From Streptomyces sp. DH12 (GTDB taxonomy: Bacteria; Actinomycetota; Actinomycetes; Streptomycetales; Streptomycetaceae), in assembly GCF_020873895.1 (NCBI RefSeq), contig NZ_JAHWGT010000001.1:62001-126000 (forward strand): a stretch of DNA of 64,000 nt, given 5' to 3'. How positions within the stretch are numbered: position 1 is the stretch's first letter; each line of letters opens with the position of its first letter. Of the stretch, positions 34,875 through 43,448 are shown in pieces. Position numbers and translations under genes: made by a program. The notes under the pieces were generated by a model. It saw only the letters and a program-made list of their open reading frames with translations, made no database searches and was not told the origin of the DNA.

Positions 34875-35765
34875 TCAGGACGGGCGGCGCTCCTCGAAGC
34901 TGGCGTGGTAGGACGCCGCCATGTCCTCGTCGGCGTGGCCCTGCGCCGCCGCGCGGCGGAACCGCTCGGCACCCGCCTCCGCCAGGTCCAGGCGCACCCC
35001 GCCGCGACGGGCGGCCCGGACGACGAGTTCGGCGTCCTTGGCGGCCGTCGCGACGGCGAAGCTCGGCGGCGTCAACCGGTCCTCCAGCACCAGGGCGGCC
35101 TTCGCGCGCAGGTAACCCATGTCGAGCGGGCCTCCCGCGACGGTGTCGAGGAAGTCCCGCGGGTCGACCCCGAGGGCCTGCGCGAGGGCGAGGACCTCAC
35201 CCGTCGCGTGCGTGACGGCCAGCACCCAGCTGTTGGTGACCAGCTTGAGCCGGGTGGCGCTGCCGTCCGCCGCGTCCTCCCCGGTCCACACCGTGCGGGC
35301 CCCGACCGCGTCGAACACCGGCGCCACCGCCGCACGGGCCCCGACGGGACCGGCGGCGAGGACGACCAGCCTCCCCGCCTCCGCCGGCTCGCGGGTGCCG
35401 AGCACCGGGGCGTCGAAGAACACCAACCCGTGGACGTGCGCCAGTTCGGCCAGCTCGGCGACCGCCTCCGGGCCGGCGGTCGTCGACTGGACCCACGCGG
35501 CCCCCCGCGGCAGCCCGGGTGCCGCCTGCCGCATCACCTCCACCACGGCGTCCCCGTCGTGGAGCACGGTGAGCACCACATCGGCCCCCCGTACGGCCTC
35601 GTCGGGGGTGCCGGCGACGTACGCCCCGTCGGCGGCCAGCGGCTCCGCCTTGGCGCGGGTGCGGTTCCACACGCGGACCCGGTGCCCGGCGCGGGCGAGG
35701 TTGCGGGCCATCGCCGCACCCATGATCCCGGTACCGAGGACGCTCACGGTGACGGTCTCGCTCAT
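34875..35765 (-). CDS. NAD(P)-dependent beta-hydroxyacid dehydrogenase-family oxidoreductase
   Basis: The 296-residue protein has the N-terminal nucleotide-binding LGTGIMGAAMARNLARAGHR and VWNRTRAKAEPLAADGA, VVLTVLHDGDAVVEVM, a substrate-binding FFDAPVLGTREPAEAG, and the catalytic Lys in TRLKLVTNSW. This is the 3-hydroxyisobutyrate/6-phosphogluconate dehydrogenase-like fold. The substrate cannot be told. FFDAPVLGT replaces the common DAPVSGG, which suggests a subgroup closer to imine reductase-like or glyoxylate reductase-like enzymes. Confidence 0.87.
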   Translation of the reverse strand: MSETVTVSVLGTGIMGAAMARNLARAGHRVRVWNRTRAKAEPLAADGAYVAGTPDEAVRGADVVLTVLHDGDAVVEVMRQAAPGLPRGAAWVQSTTAGPEAVAELAELAHVHGLVFFDAPVLGTREPAEAGRLVVLAAGPVGARAAVAPVFDAVGARTVWTGEDAADGSATRLKLVTNSWVLAVTHATGEVLALAQALGVDPRDFLDTVAGGPLDMGYLRAKAALVLEDRLTPPSFAVATAAKDAELVVRAARRGGVRLDLAEAGAERFRRAAAQGHADEDMAASYHASFEERRPS

Positions 35766-35833
35766 GACGGCGGCCTTCCGTTCGTACGGCGCGGCGGTGG
35801 CGTGCGAGGGCGGGCGTGCCCCGCACGATCCTA

Positions 35834-35907
35834 GGTCCTGTCCGGAAAGTCCGCCTGGGCCGCGCCCCCGCCCTCCGGGCGGACGGCGCTGCTTCCCGGA
35901 CAGGACC
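35834..35907. repeat. 74-bp element with 12-bp inverted repeats
   Basis: GGTCCTGTCCGG (35834-35845) is inverted exactly at 35896-35907, and a second pair GTCCGCC/GGCGGAC (35849-35855, 35878-35884) lies inside. The element could fold as one long interrupted hairpin. It stands between two minus-strand genes, could be a small non-autonomous transposon end-pair or a terminator, and has no coding capacity. Confidence 0.65.
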
Positions 35908-35979
35908 CGGAACCGGCCGCCCCCGCGCCCCGGTGAACCGCCCCACCGCGGCGCGGACAGGGCCGCCCGGCCCCCGCCG

Positions 35980-37194
35980 TCAGTAGGCGCCGTTCAGGCC
36001 CCACCACTCGCCGTTCAGCTCCTGGGCGCGGTGGAACGTTCCCGCGCCGGTGCCGCGGTAGCCGAGCAGCCAGCCGAGGTGGCCGCCCCGGTACGACTCG
36101 TCGGTCACGGTCACCAGGTCGTTCGTGGCGTCGCCGTCGTACGAGCCGACACCGACGAGATCGCGCATCGCGCCCCAGCCGCCGCCGAGCGCGGTGCGGG
36201 CCGCGAACGTACCGGTGCCGCGCCCCGGGTAGAGCCACAACCGGCCGGCGGTGTCGCGGGCCAGCAGGTCGGCGCGCCCGTCGCGGGTCAGGTCGCCCGT
36301 GCCCACCAGGCGGTTCATGGCGTTCCAGCCGGAGCCGTTGTTCTTGCGCGCCGCGAACGTGCCGTTGCCGCGCCCCGGGTAGAGCCACAGGACGCCGTTC
36401 TTGTCCCGGGCCAGCAGGTCGGCACGGCCGTCCCCGGACACGTCGCCCACCGCGCGCAGCTCCGCCATGGCGTTCCAGCCCGAGCCGACCGACGTACGCG
36501 CCGCGAACGTGCCGTTGCCGCGGCCCGGGTAGAGCCACAGGACGCCGGCCTTGTCCCGGGCGAGCAGGTCCTCCCGGCCGTCCCCGGACAGGTCGCCGTG
36601 CCGGGTGAGGGCCGTCATGGCGTTCCAGCCGGAGCCGACCAGCCGTCCGGAGCCGTCACCGGGCAGGAACCACAGGCGGCCGACCGCGTCCCGGACGAGC
36701 AGGTCGGACCGGCCGTCACCGTCGAGGTCGGAGAACCCGGCCGGCTTCCCCGGTGCCGGCGAGGAGTACCACTGCGGGTAGGCGCTCCGCGAGCACTCCC
36801 GCTCGGTCCTGACGAACTTGACGGAGCTGATCGCCCGGTCGAAACCGGTGCTCCAGGCGTAGGAGCCCTTCCCGCCCGGGGCCTCGGACCAGTAGAAGGC
36901 GTTCGCGCCGGCCAGCGAGTGGTTCGGCTCCGTGTAGAGGCAGACGAACGTCGAGCTGCGGTTGGTGTACGAGCGGATCCGGTTGTCCCAGGCGCCCAGC
37001 GTCGCCATGTTCGTCTTCGTCGAGAACATGGTGCCGTCACCGGACGTGCCCGTGAAGCCGCAGAAGTACCCGGTCGGACACCGGTCGGCGCCGGTCGCCG
37101 CCTGCGCCGGCCCGGCGGGCAGGGCGGTGGCGAGAAGACCGCCCGCGACGACGCCCGCCAGGGAGCCGGCGAGACGTCTGAAGGACTTGCGCAT
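35980..37194 (-). CDS. Secreted protein: inhibitor I36-like domain plus FG-GAP/VCBS repeats
   Basis: The 404-residue product starts at ATG 37194 after GGAGGAGGAAG. A signal peptide (1 to about 32) is followed by an I36-like domain (CPTGYFCGFTG, residues about 39 to 130, with later Cys in FVCLYTEPNHSL and RECSRSAYP). Residues about 150 to 375 are five FG-GAP-type repeats of about 42 residues with the calcium loop DxDGDGRxD or DLSGDGRxD, each followed by LLARD and LWLYPGRGNGTF. It is probably an extracellular binding protein. The repeats are nearly identical at DNA level. Confidence 0.87.
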   Translation of the reverse strand: MRKSFRRLAGSLAGVVAGGLLATALPAGPAQAATGADRCPTGYFCGFTGTSGDGTMFSTKTNMATLGAWDNRIRSYTNRSSTFVCLYTEPNHSLAGANAFYWSEAPGGKGSYAWSTGFDRAISSVKFVRTERECSRSAYPQWYSSPAPGKPAGFSDLDGDGRSDLLVRDAVGRLWFLPGDGSGRLVGSGWNAMTALTRHGDLSGDGREDLLARDKAGVLWLYPGRGNGTFAARTSVGSGWNAMAELRAVGDVSGDGRADLLARDKNGVLWLYPGRGNGTFAARKNNGSGWNAMNRLVGTGDLTRDGRADLLARDTAGRLWLYPGRGTGTFAARTALGGGWGAMRDLVGVGSYDGDATNDLVTVTDESYRGGHLGWLLGYRGTGAGTFHRAQELNGEWWGLNGAY

Positions 37195-37523
37195 GTGTGG
37201 GTCTTCCTCCTCCGGCGCGCCCCGGCCGCCGGGGCGCGCGTGCACCGTGGACGACCGATGACACCCCCGAAGGGTTGCCCCCGGAGCCGGGGTTTCCTCA
37301 GGTGGAGAGCGCGCCGGGCCCCCGGCGCTGCCCTCCGGAGCGGCCGGCCCTCGGCGCCCGGCCCCGCACCCGCCCCGGCCGCCGCCGAGGTGGACCTCCA
37401 CCTCGCGGCCCGCCCGCACCGCGCGTCGACGGGCCCCTCCTCGTCGCGGCCCCAAGGCCCTTGCCGTGTCGGGGACTTCCAGCGTCCCGGACGACTGTCA
37501 GAGCGCGCCCCTACGCTGACGCC
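37195..37523. other. Divergent intergenic region
   Basis: It separates the FG-GAP gene (minus) from the broken Mrr-type gene (plus) and should hold both promoters. The short GC stem CCCCGG/CCGGGG near 37280 followed by TTT is visible but its position upstream of both genes makes a terminator unlikely. No coding frame was supported. Confidence 0.35.
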
Positions 37524-38578
37524 ATGACCGTGCACGTACCTTCCGCGGACGCCGTCCGCCCTTCCCCGGCCGAGGCGGTGCGGCGGCTGCTGCGGGCGGC
37601 CCGCGACGAGGCGACCCCCCAGGAGATGGAGGCCGCGTTCGCCTGGCTGACCGAAGCCCGTACGGCGGCGCGGCTCGCCCGCGACTGGCGGGCGCACGCC
37701 GACACCGTACGGGCCGAGTCGGTTCGCTGCCGGGAGGCCCTCCGCGCCCTCGGCGACGCCGACACGCCCCAGGACACCGTGCGGTACGGGCGGTACGCCG
37801 TCGAGGCGGTCCTCCGCGGCGAGCTGGACCGGCTGCTCGCCGGGAGCCGGGGGACCGCCGAGCGGTGCGAGGAGATCCGCGCGGCCGTCGTCGAGGACCC
37901 GGAGGACCCTGCGCGGACGCGGGGGAGGGGGACGCCCTCCGCGGTGGCGCTGCCCCTGGGGGACCTGCTCACGGGCCTGGCCGCCGCCCGGGACCACCTT
38001 CACCGCTGCCTGGCGGAGTACCGGGCGGCCATGGCGGAGCTCGACGCGGAGGAGCGGTCGCGCCGGCGGTATCTCGCCGGCGCCGGGAGCGTCTCCCTGG
38101 AGGAGATCCGCGCCCTGGGCCACCGCCGGTTCGAGGAGCTGGTCGCCTCCCTCCTGCGGCGGGACGGGTACGCCGTGGAACGCGGCCACGGCGGGAGCGG
38201 CGACCTGGGGGCGGACGTCATCGCCGCCGGGCCGGGCGGCGAGCGGATCGTGGTGCAGTGCAAGCTCCGGCGGGAGCCCGGCGCGCGCATCGGCTCCGCG
38301 ACGTGCAGACGTTCAACGGGACGGCGTGGGCGGACCACGACGCCACCCACGCGGTGCTGGTGACGAACACGCGCTACACGGCACCGGCGCAGCGGGGCGC
38401 CGCGCGGTACGGGATCACCCTGCTCGACCGCGACGACCTCCGCCGGTGGGCGACGCTCGGCAACCCGCTCGTGCTGGACGAGGGACCCGCACGCGTGCCG
38501 GGAACCGCTTCCGGCGGGCCGGTGGGAAACGGGGTGACGGCGAAGAAGAAGATCAACGTATCGTGGGGCCGATTGTGA
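37524..38578 (+). pseudogene. Frameshifted Mrr-type restriction endonuclease-like gene
   Basis: From ATG 37524 the frame encodes a helical N-terminal region (residues 1 to about 190) and then the start of an Mrr-like nuclease: HRRFEELVASLLRRDGYAVE, SGDLGADVIAAG and IVVQCKLRRE, with the D...QxK core. After GSA near 38297 this frame becomes meaningless and stops at 38363. The next frame continues the domain (RDVQTFNGTAWADHDATHAV, LVTNTRYTAPAQRGA, LLDRDDLRRWA) to 38578. Restoring one base gives a joined protein of about 350 residues. It is a recent pseudogene or a sequencing error. Confidence 0.85.
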
Positions 38579-38603
38579 CGGTTCTCCGACAAGGAGTGAA
38601 TTC

Positions 38604-39362
38604 TTGAGAAAGTTGTCGGTTCGCGGTGTCGCCCTGGTGGCGGCGGCTGCGGCGGTACCCACCCTGCTGTTCGGCGTCCCGGCCGTGGCCGCCGGCGGCG
38701 AAGGCGCCGGGACGGTCCCCGCGCGTCCCGCGGCGACGGCCGCCGGGCACGACGCCGGGGAGGACGACGCGGCGGTGATCCGCCGCATGGTGGAGAACCC
38801 CTACACGGGCGTCGGCGTGCGCGAGGCGGCGCAGAAGGCGTTGGACGGCACGCCCGAGGACATGCGCCGGTTCCTGGAGACCGGCCAGTACCAGGCTCGG
38901 ATCGCGGACGACCAGGTGCGGACCAGCCAGATCCACAGCCTGGGCGGGCCCGGAGTGAAGGCCGCCGCGGAGAAGGCCCTCAGGGGCGGACCGCGGGACG
39001 TCGTCGAATTCCTGGAGAGCGGTCAGTACGTGGCCCGGCTCGAGGACGACCAGGTACGGACCGCCCAGATACACAGCCTGGGCGGACCCGAGGTCAAGGC
39101 GGCCGCGCAGAAGGCGCTGAAGGAGGGAGGCGACGCGGTCGGGCGCTTCCTGGAGACCGGCCAGCACGCGGCCAGGATCAAGGACGACCGGGCGCGGGTC
39201 ACCCAGATCGCCCAGGCAGGCGGCATCACCGTGAAGGCGGCCGCCCGCAAGGCGCTCGCGGGCACCCCGGACGACGTCCGGCACTTCCTGGACGTCGGCC
39301 ACTACCAGGCGCACGCGAAGGACCGGGCGGCCGAGAAGGCCGCGCAGGCCAAGCGCCGCTGA
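38604..39362 (+). CDS. Secreted ALF-repeat protein
   Basis: The 252-residue product starts at TTG 38604, with AAGGAG 7 bases upstream; no ATG or GTG is better placed. After a signal peptide (1 to about 30) it consists of about four 43-residue ALF repeats. Each has a core like VKAAAEKALRGGPRDVVEFL followed by ESGQY or ETGQH, ARL or ARI and DDQVR. ALF repeats occur in secreted actinobacterial proteins of unknown role. The gene begins 26 bases after the broken Mrr-like gene and may share its transcript. Confidence 0.88.
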   Translation: MRKLSVRGVALVAAAAAVPTLLFGVPAVAAGGEGAGTVPARPAATAAGHDAGEDDAAVIRRMVENPYTGVGVREAAQKALDGTPEDMRRFLETGQYQARIADDQVRTSQIHSLGGPGVKAAAEKALRGGPRDVVEFLESGQYVARLEDDQVRTAQIHSLGGPEVKAAAQKALKEGGDAVGRFLETGQHAARIKDDRARVTQIAQAGGITVKAAARKALAGTPDDVRHFLDVGHYQAHAKDRAAEKAAQAKRR

Positions 39363-39407
39363 CCGATCGGCGGCGCTTGGCCCGGCGCCTGCCCCTACCG
39401 GACGGGG

Positions 39408-39446
39408 GCCGCCCCGGTGCCGTCGCGTGCGGCGCCGGGGCGGCCG
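39408..39446. terminator. Bidirectional hairpin between convergent genes
   Basis: Arms 39408-39423 and 39431-39446 pair over 16 bp with a single G-T wobble around a 7-base loop, between the ends of the ALF-repeat gene and the VOC gene. Confidence 0.75.
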
Positions 39447-39450
39447 CGCG

Positions 39451-39783
39451 TCAGCGGGTGGGGGTGCCAACGCGGAGGCGGTTGCCGTCCGGGTCGCGCA
39501 GTTCCACCTCGCGTGCCCAGGGCAGCTCGGCCACCGGCAGCCCGAAGTCGGCGGCGACCGTGTCGACGTCGTCCCGGCGCAGGTAGACGAGCGTGTCCGG
39601 GCGGGCGTCCCCGGCGTGCTCCGACAGGAACAGCCGCGCCCGGCCCCGCGCGACCTCGACGAAGGCGGGGAACCCCGGCTCGAAGCGGTGCTCCCACTGC
39701 CTGGTGAAGCCCAGCCGCTCGTACCAGCGCACCGCCGTGTCGGCATCCGCCACCCGCAGAATCGGGATCACCTCGTCGTCCAT
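39451..39783 (-). CDS. VOC/glyoxalase-like (bleomycin resistance-type) protein
   Basis: The 110-residue protein has one complete VOC module: PILRVADADTAVRWYERLGF, WEHRFEPGFPAFVEVARGRA, LFLSEH and a closing REVELRDPDGNRLRVG. The EL.DPDGN.L metal-site ending is typical of the glyoxalase/bleomycin-resistance fold, and such proteins sequester or modify small molecules. Substrate unknown. ATG 39783 is chosen because the fold starts directly there. Confidence 0.86.
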   Translation of the reverse strand: MDDEVIPILRVADADTAVRWYERLGFTRQWEHRFEPGFPAFVEVARGRARLFLSEHAGDARPDTLVYLRRDDVDTVAADFGLPVAELPWAREVELRDPDGNRLRVGTPTR

Positions 39784-39858
39784 GGCCCCATCGTGGCAGA
39801 GCCCGCCGTCCACCGGACGCGCACGGCGGGCGTACCCCCGGTGCGAGGGGAGGCGACG

Positions 39859-40455
39859 TCAGGAGGGCTGCCGGTCCAGCTGGTCCGCGAAGGCGCGCAG
39901 GGCGTCCGCCAACTCCTTCTTGGTCGGGAGCTGGTCGACCTTCCGGTCCAGTTCGGTGAGGCGCCGCTCGATCTCCGCGAGGTTCGGCGGGGTGGAGGGG
40001 TGGGGACCGGGGCCGCTGGTGGGCGGTGGGGTGCCGGTCGGGGTCTCGGACGGGTTGGGCCACTCGCCGCCGTCCGACCCGCCCGACGACCCGCCTTCCG
40101 TCGACCCGCCTTCCGTCGACCCGCCTTCCGGCGATCCGCCTTCCGTCGATCCGCCTTCCGAGGACCCGCCGTCCGTCGATCCGCCGTCCGCCGATCCGCT
40201 CCCTCCGGTGATCCCGGCCGAGCCGCCCCCGTCCGCCCCGACGACGGAGCCGCCGCTTCCGGGGTCGACGGTGGGCTCGTCCGCCGGCGAGGTGGTGTAC
40301 GCCGTGGCGGGTGGCCCCTCGGCCGAGCCGGCCGCGAGGGCGGCTCCGACGCTGAGGGCCACGAGGGCCGCCGCCCCCGCGACGGCGGCCGAGACCCGCT
40401 TGATCCGTATGCGGTGTGAGGCGGTAGGGGGCTGAGGGTTCTGTGTGTCTCCCAT
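39859..40455 (-). CDS. Membrane-anchored protein with Gly/Ser repeat linker
   Basis: The 198-residue protein has a short cytoplasmic start, a membrane helix (about residues 22 to 42, AAVAGAAALVALSVGAALAA), a long outer linker of repeated GGSTE/GGSSE pentads (about 70 to 125), a Pro/Thr stretch and a C-terminal helical hairpin (LAEIERRLTELDRKVDQLPT, ELADALRAFADQLDR). It might space a coiled coil away from the membrane. Family and function are not recognised. ATG 40455 is the likely start; TTG 40464 is possible. Confidence 0.65.
   Translation of the reverse strand: MGDTQNPQPPTASHRIRIKRVSAAVAGAAALVALSVGAALAAGSAEGPPATAYTTSPADEPTVDPGSGGSVVGADGGGSAGITGGSGSADGGSTDGGSSEGGSTEGGSPEGGSTEGGSTEGGSSGGSDGGEWPNPSETPTGTPPPTSGPGPHPSTPPNLAEIERRLTELDRKVDQLPTKKELADALRAFADQLDRQPS
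40080..40202. repeat. 15-bp tandem repeats inside the Gly/Ser linker gene
   Basis: About eight copies of a unit close to GACCCGCCTTCCGTC (plus strand) follow each other with few changes and encode the pentad repeats of the anchored protein on the minus strand. Length variation between strains is expected. Confidence 0.8.
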
Positions 40456-40590
40456 GGCGGGCAAGGTATCCGGCGCCGCCCACCGGACGGGTGGCTTCCG
40501 AGGGATCGGCGCCTCCCCGCGGGAGGCCGGGCGTCACCTGGTCGGCGCGACGCAGGAGGCGTTCCCGACGGGGCGGGGTAAGGCCCTGGA

Positions 40591-41196
40591 ATGAGAGCAC
40601 TGGTGATCAACTGCACGCTCAAGACCTCACCGGAACCGTCCAACACCGAGGCGCTCGCCCGGGTGGTGGCGCAGCAGCTGGAGGCGTACGGGGTGCGGAC
40701 GGATTTCGTCCGGGCCGTCGACCTGGACATCAAGCCGGGCGTCACCACCGACGCGGGGCCCGGCGACGCCTGGCCGGCCGTCCACGAGCAGCTGCTCCGC
40801 TCCGAGATCCTCGTCATGGCGTCACCGACGTGGCTGGGCCGCCCGTCGTCCCTCGCCCAGCGGGTCCTCGAACGCATGGACGCGATGCTGTCGGAGACCG
40901 ACGACCAGGGGCGGCCGGTCGCCTACAACCGCGTGGCGGGCGTGGTCGTCACCGGCAACGAGGACGGCGCCCACCACGTCGTCAGCGAGATCGCCGGGGC
41001 GCTGGGCGACATCGGCTACACGATCCCCGGACAGGCGTGGACGTACTGGCACCTCGGCCCGGGCGCCGGACCCGACTACCTCGACGACGAACGCGGCCAC
41101 GACTGGGCCCACAAGACCGGCCGCGCGATGGCGGCCAACCTCCACGGCGTGGCGAAGGCCCTCCAGGTCACGCCGTTGCAGACCCCGCCGGACTGA
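40591..41196 (+). CDS. Flavodoxin-fold NAD(P)H-dependent FMN reductase-like protein
   Basis: The 201-residue protein has the flavodoxin-like fold: RALVINCTLKTSPEPSNTEA with the phosphate loop, EILVMASPTWLGRPSSLAQR binding the isoalloxazine ring, and VVVTGNEDGAHHVVSEIAGA followed by GYTIPGQAWTYW. It should reduce a quinone or small molecule using FMN. Its partner is unknown. ATG 40591 lies 14 bases after a GGGGT stretch. It is divergent from the Gly/Ser linker gene. Confidence 0.87.
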   Translation: MRALVINCTLKTSPEPSNTEALARVVAQQLEAYGVRTDFVRAVDLDIKPGVTTDAGPGDAWPAVHEQLLRSEILVMASPTWLGRPSSLAQRVLERMDAMLSETDDQGRPVAYNRVAGVVVTGNEDGAHHVVSEIAGALGDIGYTIPGQAWTYWHLGPGAGPDYLDDERGHDWAHKTGRAMAANLHGVAKALQVTPLQTPPD

Positions 41197-41312
41197 TCCC
41201 TCGCGGGCCCGCCGCGCGCACCCGGCCGCCTGGGCCGGGCGCGGGGCGGAGGCTCGGGGGCGGGGGAGGGCCGGGGGCGTGGCGGGTTCCGACCAGGCGC
41301 CCGGCGGGCGCG

Positions 41313-41570
41313 TCAGTCGAGGCTGCCGTTGAGGTACTCGTTGAGCGCCTGGCCGGGGCGCAGCACCGCCGTCCCGTCCTGGAGGTGGAAGCTGCCGAAT
41401 CCCATGACGCTGACCGTCCGGTCGCGGCGCAGCGCCTCGGCGAGGGTCCCCGCGTCGACGACCGTGCCGAAGAGCGCCTCCAGGACCCGCCCGACGTCGT
41501 CGACGGACACCTGGCCGCCGCGTTCCGACGCCTTGCGGGCCGTGGCCTCCGCGAGCGCTGACCTGTCCAC
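41313..41570 (-). CDS. HU/IHF-family DNA-binding protein
   Basis: The 85-residue protein is placed at GTG 41570 (VDRSALAEATARKASERGGQ), since GGAG lies 6 bases upstream and HU proteins begin with this helix. VDDVGRVLEALFGTVVDAGT and VSVMGFGSFHL follow the HU helices and first strands, and LRPGQALNEYLNG corresponds to the C-terminal helix. The DNA-contacting beta-arm is shorter than in standard HU of about 90 to 93 residues. It may be a minor nucleoid protein. Confidence 0.78.
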   Translation of the reverse strand: MDRSALAEATARKASERGGQVSVDDVGRVLEALFGTVVDAGTLAEALRRDRTVSVMGFGSFHLQDGTAVLRPGQALNEYLNGSLD

Positions 41571-41908
41571 AAGCAGCTCCAAGCTCCGACAACAGGGTGG
41601 GGTCCTCCGCCCGCCGCACCACCGGCGGGCGGGCCCTTCGACGCTAACCGCTGCCCGGCACGGCCCGCACCGCCGGCGGCGGAGGGCGCGGCCGAACGGG
41701 CGAACCCGGGGCCCCGCCGCACCCGGCACGGCCCTCCGCGGGGCCGTGCCGACCTTCCCGTCCCTCGCGGCCCTCTCGGCCCCGGCCACGCCCGCGCCGG
41801 ACGGTCCGGGTCCGGCACCCGGTGCAGCATCCCAGCTCAGCGGGGGAATCGACCCCCGTCCGCGGGGGTACGCGGCGTTCGTCCCGTACCACGAGGAGCG
41901 TGAGCCAC
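41571..41908. other. Divergent intergenic region
   Basis: This 338-base stretch between the HU-like gene and the DUF6098-like gene should carry both promoters. No -10/-35 pair, repeat or GC3-biased reading frame was convincing. Confidence 0.35.
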
Positions 41909-42394
41909 ATGGAGGAGACCGCGACGCCGCCGACGGCGACGGCAGCGCACGACGGCCGGACCGAGCTGCCGAACGTGAGGAGCCTGACGGAGCTTGCCGA
42001 GCTCCTGGAGCGTCACGGCTCCCTCTACGTCCGCTGGTCGCGGGGCCCTGCCGAGGACCTGCGGACCAGCCGCAGCGTCGACCACCTGACCGGGATCACC
42101 ATGCCCGGCCTGTCGGCGAACCCTCTGGCGATCGAGACGTGGTGGGAGGCCCGCCCCGTCCGCCTGTGGGTGGCGCGCCGCCTCTACGACTACTGCCACC
42201 TCCGCCAGGAGCGCGGTGGCGACGTGCGCCCCTGGGCGCTGCGGGGCAGCGAGGTGGCACGGGGCCCGGACAACGAACCACTGGTGCGGGACGTGGAGCC
42301 GGTGTGCTGGATCGACCTCGCGGTGATCGAGGAGGCGCAGGAGGAGGTCGCGCGGCAGCGGCGCCCGTGGGGACCGATGCGCCGCGAGCCGTGA
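41909..42394 (+). CDS. DUF6098-like protein
   Basis: The 161-residue soluble protein contains VRSLTELAELLERHGSLYVR, WSRGPAEDLRTSRSVDHLTG, PGLSANPLAIETWWEARPVR and PWALRGSEVARGPDNEPLVR, a conserved streptomycete pattern (DUF6098). It has Trp-rich segments but no known catalytic motif. ATG 41909 has GAGGAG 11 bases upstream. A perfect 15-bp hairpin follows the gene. Confidence 0.8.
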   Translation: MEETATPPTATAAHDGRTELPNVRSLTELAELLERHGSLYVRWSRGPAEDLRTSRSVDHLTGITMPGLSANPLAIETWWEARPVRLWVARRLYDYCHLRQERGGDVRPWALRGSEVARGPDNEPLVRDVEPVCWIDLAVIEEAQEEVARQRRPWGPMRREP

Positions 42395-42438
42395 GAGCGG
42401 GGGGGGCACGGCATGTGACAGGGGGCACGGCAGGTGAC

Positions 42439-42471
42439 GCGGGGGCGGCCCGGGATCCGGGCCGCCCCCGC
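42439..42471. terminator. Bidirectional hairpin terminator
   Basis: Arms 42439-42453 and 42457-42471 pair perfectly over 15 bp around the 3-base loop GAT, between two convergent genes. Confidence 0.78.
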
Positions 42472-42508
42472 CGCTGTCTCTCGCCCGCTCGCCGGTGTCG
42501 CCCGGCCG

Positions 42509-43429
42509 TCAGCGGGCCGGGGCGCGCTCGCTCCCCCCGGCGGCCCCGTACAGGTCCCGCTCCGCCAGGATGAGGGAGCGCTCGCGGACGCAGTCGGCGT
42601 GCACGACCACCTGGCTCGGGTCCAGCCCGTCGATCGCCTCCTGGACGGCCTCCAGGGCCGGCCCGTACCGCCGCAGCCGGCGCAGCGCCCCCGCCTTGCG
42701 GAACAGCGCCTCCGGGTCGAGGCCCCCGGCGAAGGCCGGCGCGTCCAGCAGGCGCAGCATGCGGTCCGCCTGGTCGGGCAGGTCCTCCCCGAGCCACAGG
42801 CCGTGCAGCAGGGCATGGACCACCTTGTCGTCGTCGCCCGCCCGGGCCACGACGGCGTCCAGCAGCGGCAGCCCCTCGGTGCGCGAGCGGCCCAGCAGGG
42901 CGAAGACGCGCATGGCGTCGCTGTACGGGTCGAGGTCGGGCAGCTCGCGGGGGCCGCGGCCGAAGAACTCCTCGATGGCGGCGCACCGGAAGTCGTACCG
43001 GAGCGTCGTGAGGAAGCAGTGCCACACGGCGCGGCCGTACGCGCCGCCGGGGTCGACCGACGCCACGTGGTCGTCGCCGAGGAAGAGCAGGGCGCTGCGG
43101 CCCTCCGCCCGGGCCCGCCAGGAGAGGTCGCCCGTCACCCGCGCCGACTCCACCCAGGAGGCCGAGCCCCGGGCGAGCCACAGGGCCGCCTCCCGTGTCC
43201 AGTCGCGCCCCGAGTCGATCTCCTCGGCGACGCGGGCGCGCACCATCACCCAGCCCCGCTCGCGCAGGGCCGTGTCCTCGGACGCGAGGGCCCGCTCCAC
43301 GGCCTCCGCCGCCCGGGGCAGCCGCCACAGTCCGCACGCGGCCCGCTCGGAGACGGGGGTCCACCGCGGCGCGAGCGCGGCGACCTCATGGCAGGTGCGT
43401 TCCAACCCGGGGTCTCGGTCGATGTCCAT
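42509..43429 (-). CDS. Hypothetical helical-repeat protein
   Basis: The 306-residue protein is soluble and mostly helical, with repeated Ala/Leu/Arg patterns resembling TPR- or HEAT-like helices (AEAVERALASEDTALRERGW, FRKAGALRRLRRYGPALEAV, QEAIDGLD). It has no catalytic motif. The family is not recognised. It follows the aldo/keto reductase gene on the minus strand, but a strong hairpin at 43449-43491 suggests separate transcripts. Confidence 0.68.
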   Translation of the reverse strand: MDIDRDPGLERTCHEVAALAPRWTPVSERAACGLWRLPRAAEAVERALASEDTALRERGWVMVRARVAEEIDSGRDWTREAALWLARGSASWVESARVTGDLSWRARAEGRSALLFLGDDHVASVDPGGAYGRAVWHCFLTTLRYDFRCAAIEEFFGRGPRELPDLDPYSDAMRVFALLGRSRTEGLPLLDAVVARAGDDDKVVHALLHGLWLGEDLPDQADRMLRLLDAPAFAGGLDPEALFRKAGALRRLRRYGPALEAVQEAIDGLDPSQVVVHADCVRERSLILAERDLYGAAGGSERAPAR

Positions 43430-43448
43430 GGGGCCCTTCCTGCGCGGT

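Noticed and set aside
34698-37527. Two long plus-strand frames across the dehydrogenase and FG-GAP genes
   Set aside because: Both are antisense to strong protein families and lack motifs or ribosome-binding sites.
40080-40202. Short spaced repeats resembling an array
   Set aside because: They are contiguous 15-bp units that encode a Gly/Ser linker in a supported gene.
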